Part shown: in pieces, positions 40,755 to 50,823 of the stretch
Position numbering within the stretch: the first letter of the stretch is position 1
Layout of the letters: each line of letters begins with the position of its first letter
The notes under the pieces: generated by a model
What the model was told of the DNA's origin: nothing
Databases searched by the model: none
The model's input: the letters and a program-made list of their open reading frames with translations, nothing else
Program-made: the position numbers and the translations under genes
From: an uncultured Pseudokineococcus sp.
GTDB lineage: Bacteria; Actinomycetota; Actinomycetes; Actinomycetales; Quadrisphaeraceae
NCBI RefSeq assembly: GCF_947499845.1
Contig: NZ_CANMPM010000018.1
Span: 1-56,669 of the forward strand
Length of the DNA stretch: 56,669 nt
Direction: 5' to 3'

Positions 40755-41203
40755 CGGTCGGACACCGTCGACAGCTCCTGCACCCGCGCGAGCGCGTCGT
40801 CCCAGGCGGCGGTCATGGCGTCGTGGTGCTCCTCCTCCATCGCGGCCGAGATCTCCAGCCGGGTGCCGCCGGGCACGGGGCTGAGCCGGTAGGTCTCGTG
40901 AGCACCTCGGTACTCCCGGGCGCCCTCGCTGTCGACGTCGTCGCGGCCGTCGACGACGAGGCCGTCGAACTCGACGTCGACGAGCTCGGGGCGGCGGCTC
41001 GTCACGACGCGGCCGCGCAGCCCCGAGCGCCCCGGGCCGAGGAAGCGCACCTCGCTGCCCTCGGACCAGTCGGTCTCGGCCCAGCAGTCCTCGGCGAAGG
41101 CCGCCGTCCACTGCCGGTAGGTGGCGTCGTCGAGCAGCACGTCCCACACGCGCTCGGGCGGTGCGGCGACCTCGACGGTCGTCTCGATCACGCGGATGCC
41201 CAT
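40751..41203 (-). CDS. SRPBCC (START/Bet v 1-like) family protein
   Basis: 150 residues from ATG 41203. The N-terminal TTVEVAAPPERVWDVLLDDATYRQWTAAF and the following beta-strands match the polyketide-cyclase/AHSA1-type hydrophobic pocket fold. A C-terminal helix (AWDDALARVQELS) closes the pocket. No catalytic role is evident. It is translated with the DinB-like gene and the pair may act on a common small molecule. Confidence 0.85.
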   Translation of the reverse strand: MGIRVIETTVEVAAPPERVWDVLLDDATYRQWTAAFAEDCWAETDWSEGSEVRFLGPGRSGLRGRVVTSRRPELVDVEFDGLVVDGRDDVDSEGAREYRGAHETYRLSPVPGGTRLEISAAMEEEHHDAMTAAWDDALARVQELSTVSDR

Positions 41204-41308
41204 GGCTCCTCCTCAGCGGTCCTGGTGGAGGGGAGACCGGTCCGACGGCCGGGACTCATCGCGGCGGCGCACGTCACGACGAGGACGGGAGGGGCGACGG
41301 ATCCCCGC

Positions 41309-41379
41309 CCCCCGGACTTCGTAGCCTTCGTCCGCCCTCGAGGGCCCCGGAGGCGGAGGGAGGCTACGAAGTCCGGGGG
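41309..41379. terminator. long inverted repeat downstream of glgX
   Basis: 19-bp arms (41309-41327 and 41361-41379, containing CGGACTTCGTAGCC and its complement) plus an inner 6-bp pair (41331-41336, 41352-41357). It lies 24 bp after the minus-strand glgX stop and could terminate it. The arms are less GC-biased than the surroundings and could also be a dispersed palindromic element. Confidence 0.6.
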
Positions 41380-41402
41380 TGACGGACGGCGGGAGCCCGG
41401 CG

Positions 41403-43451
<2,049 letters not shown>

Positions 43452-43650
43452 GACGGCTGATCCTGCGGTCCGGCGCCGCGCGGCGCGACCGGACGGCGGG
43501 GCGACCGCCGGTGCGACCCGCGCCGCCGGGTGGACGGGCACCGCGAGAGGTGGTCCCATCGGGCCATCGCCTCGCAGCCCCGGACCCGGCCGCGCGTCGG
43601 CCCTCGACGTCGCCTCGAACGCCCGGAGCGCCCCCGTGCACCCCTCCCCC

Positions 43651-43753
43651 GCCCTGTCCGGCCCCGCCCTGTCCGGCCCCGCCCTGTCCGGCCCCGCCCG
43701 GACCGGCCCAGCGCTGTCCGGCCCAGCCCTGCCCGGCCCAGCCCGGACCGGGA
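43651..43753. repeat. 15-bp tandem repeat, six to seven copies
   Basis: Units of GCCCTGTCCGGCCCC start at 43651, 43666 and 43681, followed by four diverging copies. They fill much of the 364-bp gap between the divergent glgX and desaturase starts. If read from an upstream GTG at 43636 they would encode (ALSGP)n fused to the desaturase, but I judge the desaturase to start later. Confidence 0.85.
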
Positions 43754-43815
43754 GCGCCCCGCCCTCGCCCGCCGCGGGACCGGCTGCCGTGGGAGGCCGG
43801 CCGCGCGAGCGCCAG

Positions 43816-44838
43816 GTGAGCAGCTACCGCGAGCTCTCCCGCCGGGTGCGCGCCGCCGGCCTGCTCGAGCGCCGCCGGGCCGACTACTGGCGCCGCATCG
43901 TCCTCACGGCCCTCGCCTGGACCGCGGTCGTCGCCGCCGCCGCGCTGCTGCGCGACTCGTGGCTGGTGCTGCTCGCGGCCGGCGCCCTGGCGCTCGTGAC
44001 CACCCAGATGGCCTTCCTCGGCCACGACGGCGCGCACCGCCAGGTCTTCGCCTCCGCGCGCGCCAACGAGGTGGCCGGCCGCGTCTTCGCCTCCCTCATG
44101 ACCGGGCTCAGCTACGGCTGGTGGACGGGCAAGCACACGCGCCACCACCAGGCCCCCAACCAGGTCGGCGTCGACGGGGACCTCGACTCGAAGGCCCTCG
44201 CCTTCACCCCGGAGGCGGCGCGGGCGCGCCGCGGGCCGCGGGCCTGGATCATCCGGCACCAGGGCTGGCTCTTCTTCCCCCTCCTGCTGCTGCAGGGGCT
44301 CAACCTGCACGTGGACAGCACCCGCCGCCTCCTCGGGCGCCGGGCGCTCCCCCGCCGCCGGGTCGAGGTCGCCCTCGTGGCCGCGCACTGGGCCGCCGCC
44401 GCGTCGCTCCTCCTGCTGCTCCTGCCCCCGGGGCGGGCGGCCGCCTTCGCCGGGGTGCACCTCGCCGTCCTCGGCGTGGCCATGGGGCTCGCCTTCGCGC
44501 CCAACCACGTCGGCATGCCGGTCGTGCCGCGCGGCGCCAAGGTCGACTTCCTCCAGCGCCAGGTGCTCATGTCGCGCGACGTGCGCGGCGGGCCGCTCGT
44601 CGACCTCGCCATGGGCGGGCTGAACTACCAGGTGGAGCACCACCTCTTCCCGAGCATGCCGAGGGCCAACCTGCGCCACGCCCAGGTGCTCGTGCGCGCC
44701 TACTGCGCGGAGCAGGGCGTCCTCTACACGGAGACCTCCGTGCTCGGCGCGTACCGGGCGGTGGTGGGGCACCTCCACCGGGTCGGCGTCCACGCCCCCG
44801 GCACCTTCTCGTGCCCGCTGGCGCGGGAGCTGCGATGA
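43816..44838 (+). CDS. acyl-lipid fatty-acid desaturase
   Basis: 340 residues from GTG 43816. A membrane di-iron desaturase with all three histidine boxes: GHDGAHR, HTRHHQAP and QVEHHLFPSMPR. Two pairs of membrane helices (about 30-70 and 165-225) separate boxes 1-2 from 3. It introduces a double bond into membrane acyl chains using ferredoxin or a reductase. The stop overlaps the next gene's start (ATGA). The upstream 15-bp repeats stay in frame, so a longer N-terminus is possible. Confidence 0.9.
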   Translation: MSSYRELSRRVRAAGLLERRRADYWRRIVLTALAWTAVVAAAALLRDSWLVLLAAGALALVTTQMAFLGHDGAHRQVFASARANEVAGRVFASLMTGLSYGWWTGKHTRHHQAPNQVGVDGDLDSKALAFTPEAARARRGPRAWIIRHQGWLFFPLLLLQGLNLHVDSTRRLLGRRALPRRRVEVALVAAHWAAAASLLLLLLPPGRAAAFAGVHLAVLGVAMGLAFAPNHVGMPVVPRGAKVDFLQRQVLMSRDVRGGPLVDLAMGGLNYQVEHHLFPSMPRANLRHAQVLVRAYCAEQGVLYTETSVLGAYRAVVGHLHRVGVHAPGTFSCPLARELR

Positions 44839-45552
44839 GCGGCCCAGCGCCGGCGGATCCCGCCGAGACGCTCGAGGACCTCGTGCGGACGCCGCTCGGC
44901 GGCCTCTCCCTCGCCCAGGTCGCGGCGCGCGCGGTCCGCGCGGGGGCCCGCTCCCTGCCCGGCGTCGACGGCCTCGCCGTCCTCGTCGTCGAGGAGGGGC
45001 GCACCCGGGCCGCCGCCTTCGAGGGCGCGGACGCCGCGGTCCTCGACGAGCGAGCCCTCGCCGCGGGCCCCGGCCCCGTCCTCGAGGCCGCCACCACGGG
45101 GGGCGCCGTGCACGTCGACACCGCCCGCCCCCCCGAGCACCTCGCCCCCTTCGCGAGCGCCGCCGCCCGCCGCGGCCTGCGCTCGGTCGTCGCCCTCCCC
45201 CCTGCCCGGACCCGCCGGACCGGTCGGCGCCCTCGCCCTCTGCAGCCGCGAGCCCGGGGACCTGGACGCGGCGGCCCTGGCCGTCGCCGACGAGGTCGCG
45301 CGCTGCGCCGGCCCGGTCCTCGCCAACGCGGTGGCGCTGGCGGCGGCACGGGGGCGCGCGGAGCAGCTGACGGCGGCCATGGCGTCGCGCGCCACCATCG
45401 AGCAGGCCAAGGGCGTGCTCATGGCCCGTCGCGGGTGCTCGGCCGACGAGGCCTTCGCCCTGCTGTCCTCGGCGTCCCAGGCGAGCGGCCGCAAGCTGCG
45501 CGACCTGGCGGCCGAGGTGGTGGCGGAGACCTCGGGCAGCGGGACGGGCTAG
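44835..45552 (+). pseudogene. GAF-ANTAR regulator interrupted by a frameshift
   Basis: From ATG 44835 the GAF-like domain is clear (LAQVAARAVRAGARSLPGVDGLAVLVVEEGRTRAAAFEG) to SVVALP. After a C6 run at 45197-45202 the original frame becomes Arg/Pro nonsense, whereas the next frame continues coherently (LPLPGPAGPVGALALCSREP) through the ANTAR domain (RATIEQAKGVLMARRGCSADEAFALLSS) to TAG 45550-45552. Removing one C restores a ~238-residue GAF-ANTAR antiterminator. It could be a sequencing error, a real inactivation or a slippage-controlled switch. ANTAR proteins bind paired hairpins in nascent RNA to prevent termination. Confidence 0.85.
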
Positions 45553-46874
45553 CGCCGGGGCGACGGGTCGGGAGCGGGCTCGCCCCCCGGACGACGCCGC
45601 TCGCCCGGCTCGTCGTCCTCTCGCCCGTCCTGCTGCTGGGCCAGCGCGTCGCGCACCTGCGAGGGGGTGAGCCCCGCCCGCACCGCCTCGTGGATGTACG
45701 CCAGGCGCGCCGCGGTGCCCGCCCGCGGGTCCGCGGACGGGTCGTCCGGCCGGGCACCGACCCCCGACCGGTGGGCGCGCTTGACGTCGTACATGCGCCG
45801 GTCGGCCCGCTCCCACGCGCCGGCCAGCCCCGCGTCCGGCTCCTCGCAGGCGCCCGCCACCGACGCGGCGACGCCGGCGTCGGCCAGACCGCCGCGGATG
45901 CGCTCGCACAGCCGCTCGAGGCCCGCCACCCCGACGTCGAGCGCCAGGACGGCGTACTCGTCGCCGCCCGAGCGGGCCACGACGTCGTGGGGGCGGCAGG
46001 AGCGCAGCAGGATGCCGGCGGCCGCCACCAGCAGGGCGTCGCCCGCGGCGTGCCCCTGGCGGTCGTTCACGGCCTTGAGCCCGTCCAGGTCGACGACGAC
46101 GACGCCCGTCGCGGCCCCGGTCCGTCCGCGTCGGCGTTGCTCGTCGTCGAGGGCCGCGCGCCACCCGCGGCGGTTGCGCAGCCCCGTCAGCGCGTCGACC
46201 TCGGCGAGGCGCCGGGCGACGGCCGCGGCGCCCTCCGCCGCCAGCAGCGCGGCGCGCTGCCCCAGCGCCGCCTGCAGGAGGCCGCCGATGAGGTGCGCGC
46301 TCGCCCGGGCGCCGTCGTCCTCGCCCACGCCTCCCCCCGTGCCCACGAGCAGGGCCGAGGGCTCGCCGGCGACGACCAGGGCGACCTCGACCACCGTCGG
46401 GGCGGGCGGCCCCGGCCAGGGCGGCACCAGCCGCGGCGGGAGGGACCCCGCCGCGGCCACGACGTCCGACGCGTCCCCCGAGCCCCGCACCACCCACCAG
46501 GCGCTGCCCGGCCAGCGCGCGCGCAGGTGCTCGACCGCGCCGACCGTGGACGTGACCAGCGGGTCCGACCAGAGGGGGTCCTCCGGCACGGCCTCGCCGC
46601 GCAGGAGACCGCCGGTGCCGGTGGCCGCCAGGAGGTGGCGCACGAGGGGCGCCGGGTCCCGGACCCGGAGGCGGTCGTGCACCGCGAGCAGGACGCCCAG
46701 GCCCGCGCAGTCGACGAAGGCCACGCGCGACAGGTCGACGACGACGTCGTCGTCGGGGGACGCGCGCAGCGCCGCGGCCAGCCGCCGACGCACGTCGTCG
46801 GCGGAGTCCTCGTCGAGGTCGCCGCTGATGACGACCGCTCCGCGGTGCACGGGAGGGACCTTCGGGTGGTTCAT
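45549..46874 (-). CDS. STAS-GGDEF protein (diguanylate cyclase)
   Basis: 441 residues from ATG 46874. An N-terminal STAS domain (~10-95: GAVVISGDLDEDSADDVRR, VVVDLSRVAFVDCAGLGVLL) has cysteine at the usual phospho-serine position. A middle region (~100-215) of unclear fold leads to a GGDEF domain (~225-390) with VDALTGLRNRRGW, VDLDGLKAVND and an intact RSGGDEY. The I-site RPHD sits five residues upstream, so product inhibition is likely. It probably makes c-di-GMP in response to a stress partner-switch input. Its stop overlaps that of the convergent ANTAR gene (CTAG). Confidence 0.87.
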   Translation of the reverse strand: MNHPKVPPVHRGAVVISGDLDEDSADDVRRRLAAALRASPDDDVVVDLSRVAFVDCAGLGVLLAVHDRLRVRDPAPLVRHLLAATGTGGLLRGEAVPEDPLWSDPLVTSTVGAVEHLRARWPGSAWWVVRGSGDASDVVAAAGSLPPRLVPPWPGPPAPTVVEVALVVAGEPSALLVGTGGGVGEDDGARASAHLIGGLLQAALGQRAALLAAEGAAAVARRLAEVDALTGLRNRRGWRAALDDEQRRRGRTGAATGVVVVDLDGLKAVNDRQGHAAGDALLVAAAGILLRSCRPHDVVARSGGDEYAVLALDVGVAGLERLCERIRGGLADAGVAASVAGACEEPDAGLAGAWERADRRMYDVKRAHRSGVGARPDDPSADPRAGTAARLAYIHEAVRAGLTPSQVRDALAQQQDGREDDEPGERRRPGGEPAPDPSPRR

Positions 46875-47032
46875 GGCGCGCTCCGGCCGAGGGGGCGCCC
46901 GAGAGCGCGCCGCCGGGGTCTGGGGCGACGACCGCCGGGACCCACCCGGCGGACGGGCCGATGGTGCCACCACCCGGGCCGGTGAGGGGACGATCGACCG
47001 GACCCGCCCAGCAGCGTCCGTGGGGACGGCGG

Positions 47033-47758
47033 CTAGTGGTCGCTGAGGTCCTCGACGTCCAGCTCGCCGCGGACGACGGCGGCGGCGACGTCGCTCAGCG
47101 CCTCGCCGCGTCGGCGCGCCCGCGTGCGCAAGCGCGTGAAGGCCTCGTCGACGCCGACGCCCGCGCGCTCGGCGAGGACGCCCTTGGCCTGCTCGACGAG
47201 GACGCGGCTGCTGAGGGCGGTCTGGAGCTGCTCGGACAGGGCCGACTTCTCCCGCAGCGAGCGCTCCTGCAGCAGGCCGATCGTCGCGATGTCGGCCATC
47301 GACTGCCCCACGGCCAGGTCCTCGTCGTCGAGGCGCACCGCGGCGTCGCTGAAGAGGTTGATCGCGCCGATGACCTCCTTGCGCAGCCGCAGGGGCAGCG
47401 CATGGGCGGCCCCGTAGCCGTGCTCGGCCGCGGCGGCGGCGAAGCGCGGCCACCGGCCGCCCGCGGTGGCGAGGTCGACGTTGACGACGGGCACCCCGGT
47501 GGCGAAGCAGTCGAGGCACGGCCCCTCGAGCGACTGGACCTCGAAGATCTCCAGCGATCGGGCCCGCGGCGTCGTCGACGTCATGAGCCGCAGGCCGCCG
47601 CGCTGGTCGGCGAGCATGAGCCCGGCCGCGTCGGCGTGCAGCAGCTCCACCGAGCGCTCGGTGAGCACCTGGAGGAAGTCGACGACGTCGAAGTCGTCCA
47701 CGAGGGTGTCCGCCAGCTCCACGAACACCTCGGCGATCCGTCGGGGCGCTCCGTCCAC
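47033..47758 (-). CDS. GAF-ANTAR transcription antiterminator
   Basis: 241 residues from GTG 47758 (GGAGGA 5 nt upstream). A GAF domain (~20-165: LQVLTERSVELLHADAAGLMLADQ, EGPCLDCFATGVPVVNVDLA, ALPLRLRKEVIGAINLF) is followed by the ANTAR domain (~180-230: SRVLVEQAKGVLAERAGVGVDEAFTRLRTRARRR). ANTAR binds RNA to prevent termination; the GAF ligand is unknown. An ATG 30 codons upstream (47845) is a possible but less likely start. Confidence 0.92.
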   Translation of the reverse strand: MDGAPRRIAEVFVELADTLVDDFDVVDFLQVLTERSVELLHADAAGLMLADQRGGLRLMTSTTPRARSLEIFEVQSLEGPCLDCFATGVPVVNVDLATAGGRWPRFAAAAAEHGYGAAHALPLRLRKEVIGAINLFSDAAVRLDDEDLAVGQSMADIATIGLLQERSLREKSALSEQLQTALSSRVLVEQAKGVLAERAGVGVDEAFTRLRTRARRRGEALSDVAAAVVRGELDVEDLSDH

Positions 47759-47841
47759 GTCGGTCCTCCTCAGCCGGGCGGCGGCGTCGGCACCGCGATG
47801 CGGTCGGCCTGCGCCCGGTGCCGGTGGGCACCCGCGGTCGA

Positions 47842-48555
47842 TCATGCCCCACCGTCGAAGCGGACGGCGCCCGCGAGCACGTCGCGGGCGAGGTCCGCGA
47901 CGGGCCGACCGGTCGCGAAGGCCCGGGCCCGCAGCAGCAGCAGCGCCGTCGCGAGCGGCACGTCGGCCTGGACCGACACCATGCCGGTCGCCTGGTGGAC
48001 CTCGGCGCGGTCGTCGAGGACGGGGACCGTCGAGGGTGCGAGCGGGTCGCCGCCCTCCGGCGCGCGGGACTGCAGGTGCAGGAGCACCGTCGTGGCGGCG
48101 TCCGCGAAGGCCAGGGCCTCAGCGAGCTCGAGCGGCCCGAGCAGGCCGACCTCCGCCCGGTAGAGGTCGAGCACCCCGAGGCGGATGCCGCCCACCCGCA
48201 GCGGCAGGGCGAAGACGGCGCGCACCCCGGCGGCGAGGGCCCCCTCCGTGAAGGCGGGCCACCGGGCGGGGCCGGCGGCGGCGAGGTCGGCGACGAGGAC
48301 CGGACGCCCGCTGCTCGAGGACGCGACGCACGGCCCTTCCCCCAGGGTGAACTGGAGGTCCTCGAGGGTCCGCGCCGCGCCGTCGGAGACGGCGACGGTC
48401 CCGGCGGGGCCCGCGTCCGTCATCACGACCAGGCCCGCGCCCGTCACGGGGAGGGAGGCGGTGCAGAGCTCGACGAGGCGCTGGGCCAGGGCACCGGGGT
48501 CCGCGTCGGGGTCGCTGATGAGGGTGAGGATCTCGCGCGTGCGCGACGGCGCCAT
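47842..48555 (-). CDS. GAF-ANTAR family regulator
   Basis: 237 residues from ATG 48555 (GGGAGGG 7 nt upstream). GAF domain (~25-165: LPVTGAGLVVMTDAG, LGEGPCVASSSSGRPVLVADL, RAVFALPLRVGGIRLGVLDLYRAEVG) then a C-terminal ANTAR-like three-helix segment (RAEVHQATGMVSVQADVPLATALLLLRARAFATGR). The ANTAR helix QATGMV replaces the more typical QAKGVL. A minus-strand -10 GATAAT (48658-48663) gives a ~95-nt leader. It lies 84 bp upstream of the other GAF-ANTAR gene, so the two may form an operon. Confidence 0.88.
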   Translation of the reverse strand: MAPSRTREILTLISDPDADPGALAQRLVELCTASLPVTGAGLVVMTDAGPAGTVAVSDGAARTLEDLQFTLGEGPCVASSSSGRPVLVADLAAAGPARWPAFTEGALAAGVRAVFALPLRVGGIRLGVLDLYRAEVGLLGPLELAEALAFADAATTVLLHLQSRAPEGGDPLAPSTVPVLDDRAEVHQATGMVSVQADVPLATALLLLRARAFATGRPVADLARDVLAGAVRFDGGA

Positions 48556-48977
48556 GCCGGACCCTCCCGTCGGTCGCTCGGCCTGCAGCGGGCGGCTCCG
48601 GCCGTCGACGACGTCCGGCGCCCGCTCCACGCTGCTGGCTGCACCGCAGGAGCCTCCATTATCGCAGGCCGCGGGCAGCCGCTCGCGCCGTGCGACCCCG
48701 CCCGCCCGGGTGGTCGTGCTCCCGTCCGGCCCCCTGCCGCGAGCCGCCGCGCTCCCGCGGTCCGGGCTCGGGTGCCGCGCGTCCGCACCGACAGCGCCGC
48801 ACCACCTCCCGGGGCCGCCCGGCAGCGGCGGGGCTCCGCGGGCTCCTCGTCGTGGCGCCGGGCGCCGGGCTCCTCGGCGTCGTGGGCACCGCCGCCTCCT
48901 GAGCCGGTCGCGTCGGCGACGCGCCGACGGGGCGCGCCTTCGTCCGCGCTCCGTCGGACGCTCCTAGCGTCGCGGCC
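48556..48977. promoter_or_regulatory. divergent promoter region of the GAF-ANTAR and ABC-exporter genes
   Basis: A gap of about 420 bp. On the minus strand GATAAT (48658-48663) is a good -10 for the GAF-ANTAR gene. On the plus strand TAGCGT (48965-48970) lies 7 nt before the ATG of a short leader ORF (48978) that overlaps the ABC ATPase gene. I see no other gene; the middle of the region is plain GC-rich sequence. Confidence 0.5.
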
Positions 48978-49004
48978 ATGGGACACCGGGGGGACGTCGC
49001 GTGA
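48978..49004 (+). CDS. 8-residue leader ORF overlapping the ABC ATPase start
   Basis: ATG 48978 is placed 7 nt after a -10 TAGCGT, so it would be the first codon of a leaderless transcript. It encodes MGHRGDVA and stops at TGA 49002-49004, overlapping the GTG start (49001) of the ATPase gene by GTGA. The GGGGGGAC inside it can also act as the ribosome-binding site of the ATPase. It may couple or tune translation. Too short to support by homology. Confidence 0.4.
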   Translation: MGHRGDVA

Positions 49005-49981
49005 TCGTCGCCGAGCACCTGACCAAGCGCTACGGCGACCGGACGGCGGTGGACGACGTCAGCTTCACCCTTGAGCCCGGTCGTGTGACGGGCTTCCTCG
49101 GCCCCAACGGCGCGGGGAAGTCCACGACCATGCGCATGGTCGTCGGGCTGGACCGCCCGACCTCGGGCCGCGTGACCGTGGACGGCCGCGCCTACGCCGA
49201 CTCCGCGGCCCCGCTCCAGGAGGTGGGCGCCCTCCTCGAGGCGCGCGCCGTGCACCCGGGTCGCAGCGCCCGCAGCCACCTGCGCGCCCTCGCCGCCACG
49301 CACGGCATCGGTGACGCCCGCGTCGACGAGGTCGTCGCGATGACGGGCCTGTCCGCCGTCGCGCGCCGCCGGGTCGGCGGCTTCTCGCTCGGGATGGGCC
49401 AGCGCCTCGGCATCGCCGCGGCCCTGCTGGGCGACCCGCGCGTCCTCGTGCTCGACGAGCCCGTCAACGGCCTCGACCCGGAGGGCGTCCGCTGGGTGCG
49501 GCAGACCGTGCGGCACCTGGCCGACGAGGGCCGCACCGTCTTCATCTCCTCCCACCTCATGAGCGAGATGGCCATCACCGCCGACGACCTCGTCGTCATC
49601 GGCCGGGGGCGCGTCGTCGCGCAGGGGCCGGTGCGCGACGTCGTGGGCGGCGTCGGCGGCGCGAGCGTCCTCGTCCGCAGCCCGCGGGCCGGCGAGCTGG
49701 GCGCCCTCCTCGAGCGGTCGGGAGCGCGGCTGGAGCGCCGCGACGACGGGGCCCTCGTCGTCCGGGGCCCCGACGCGGCCGCCGTCGGCGACCTCGCGGC
49801 GGGCGCCGGCATCGCCGTCCACGAGCTGACCCCGCAGCAGTCCTCGCTCGAGGACGCCTTCATGACCCTGACGGCCGACGCCGTCGAGTACCCCACGAGC
49901 CCGTCCCAGCCCGCCGGTCCCCCCGGCTCGGGTCCACGGCCCGCCGGGCAGGGGCGCCCCGACGAGGAGGCCCGCGCATGA
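49001..49981 (+). CDS. ABC transporter ATP-binding protein (export type)
   Basis: 326 residues from GTG 49001. Walker A GPNGAGKSTTM, Q-loop region VGALLEARAVHPGRSA, signature FSLGMGQRLGIAAALLG, Walker B VLVLDEPVNGLDPEG, H-loop ISSHLMSEM. The C-terminal ~90 residues carry the DrrA-like extension ending QSSLEDAFMTLT. It pairs with the permease that overlaps it by ATGA. Such exporters handle drugs, lipids or antimicrobial peptides; the substrate is unknown. Confidence 0.93.
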   Translation: MIVAEHLTKRYGDRTAVDDVSFTLEPGRVTGFLGPNGAGKSTTMRMVVGLDRPTSGRVTVDGRAYADSAAPLQEVGALLEARAVHPGRSARSHLRALAATHGIGDARVDEVVAMTGLSAVARRRVGGFSLGMGQRLGIAAALLGDPRVLVLDEPVNGLDPEGVRWVRQTVRHLADEGRTVFISSHLMSEMAITADDLVVIGRGRVVAQGPVRDVVGGVGGASVLVRSPRAGELGALLERSGARLERRDDGALVVRGPDAAAVGDLAAGAGIAVHELTPQQSSLEDAFMTLTADAVEYPTSPSQPAGPPGSGPRPAGQGRPDEEARA

Positions 49982-50799
49982 GCGCCGCGACGTCCGCCCG
50001 CCCCGCCGACCCGCGCGGCGGCCGCGCCGTCACCTTCGGGCGCGTGGTGCGCTCGGAGCGCATCAAGCTCCTCACGCTGCGGTCCACGTGGTGGGCCCTC
50101 GCCCTGACGCTGCTCGCCGTGGTGGCCGTCCCGGTCCTCCCCGCGGCCCTCTACGCCGCCGACCCGGCGTCCCTGGGCGGCGCGCTCGGGCCCGACGTCG
50201 GCGCCCTCACCGCGGGCACCGAGGTCGCGGTGATCACGCTCGGGGTCCTCGGCGTCCTGGCCGTGACGAACGAGTACTCCTCCGGCATGGTGCGCGCCAC
50301 CATGACCGCCGTCCCGCGGCGCACGCCCGTCCTGCTCGCCAAGGGCGTCGTCCTCGCCGTCCTCGCGGCCCTGGTCGGCGTCGTCGGCGTCCTGCTCGCG
50401 TGGGTGGTGACGCTGCCGCTCTACGGCGACGCCGCCCCGTCGCTGGCCACGGCGACCGCCTGGCGGGTCGTCCTCGGCTCCGGCCTGCGGCTCGCGGGGG
50501 TGGCGCTGCTGGCTCTGGCCGTCGGGGCCCTGCTGCGCAGCGCCGCGGGCGCCGTCGCCGTCGTCCTCGGCCTGCTGCTCGTGCTGCCCGGCGTCCTGCA
50601 GGTCGCAGGCTTCGCCCTCGGCGTCGAGGCCTTCGGGCGCGTGGTCCCCTTCCTGCCCGGCCAGGCCGGCGCCGTCGTGACGCAGGTGGCGCCGACCGGG
50701 GACCCGCTGGGGCCGTGGACCGGCCTGCTCGTCATGGCGGCGTGGATCGCCGTCCTCGGCGGCGCGGCGGTCGCGCTGCTGCGCTCGCGCGACGTCTGA
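49978..50799 (+). CDS. ABC-2 type permease
   Basis: 273 residues from ATG 49978 (overlaps the ATPase stop). About six helices; EYSSGMVRATMTAVPRRTPVLLAKGVVLA is the typical ABC-2 cytoplasmic loop contacting the ATPase. It forms the membrane part of the exporter with the preceding gene. Confidence 0.9.
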   Translation: MSAATSARPADPRGGRAVTFGRVVRSERIKLLTLRSTWWALALTLLAVVAVPVLPAALYAADPASLGGALGPDVGALTAGTEVAVITLGVLGVLAVTNEYSSGMVRATMTAVPRRTPVLLAKGVVLAVLAALVGVVGVLLAWVVTLPLYGDAAPSLATATAWRVVLGSGLRLAGVALLALAVGALLRSAAGAVAVVLGLLLVLPGVLQVAGFALGVEAFGRVVPFLPGQAGAVVTQVAPTGDPLGPWTGLLVMAAWIAVLGGAAVALLRSRDV

Positions 50800-50823
50800 T
50801 CCGCGGCCCCGAGCCCGCCGCCC

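Noticed and set aside
43636..43815. (ALSGP)n N-terminal extension of the desaturase
   Set aside because: Repeat-encoded and not expected in the family, so GTG 43816 was preferred. It cannot be fully excluded.
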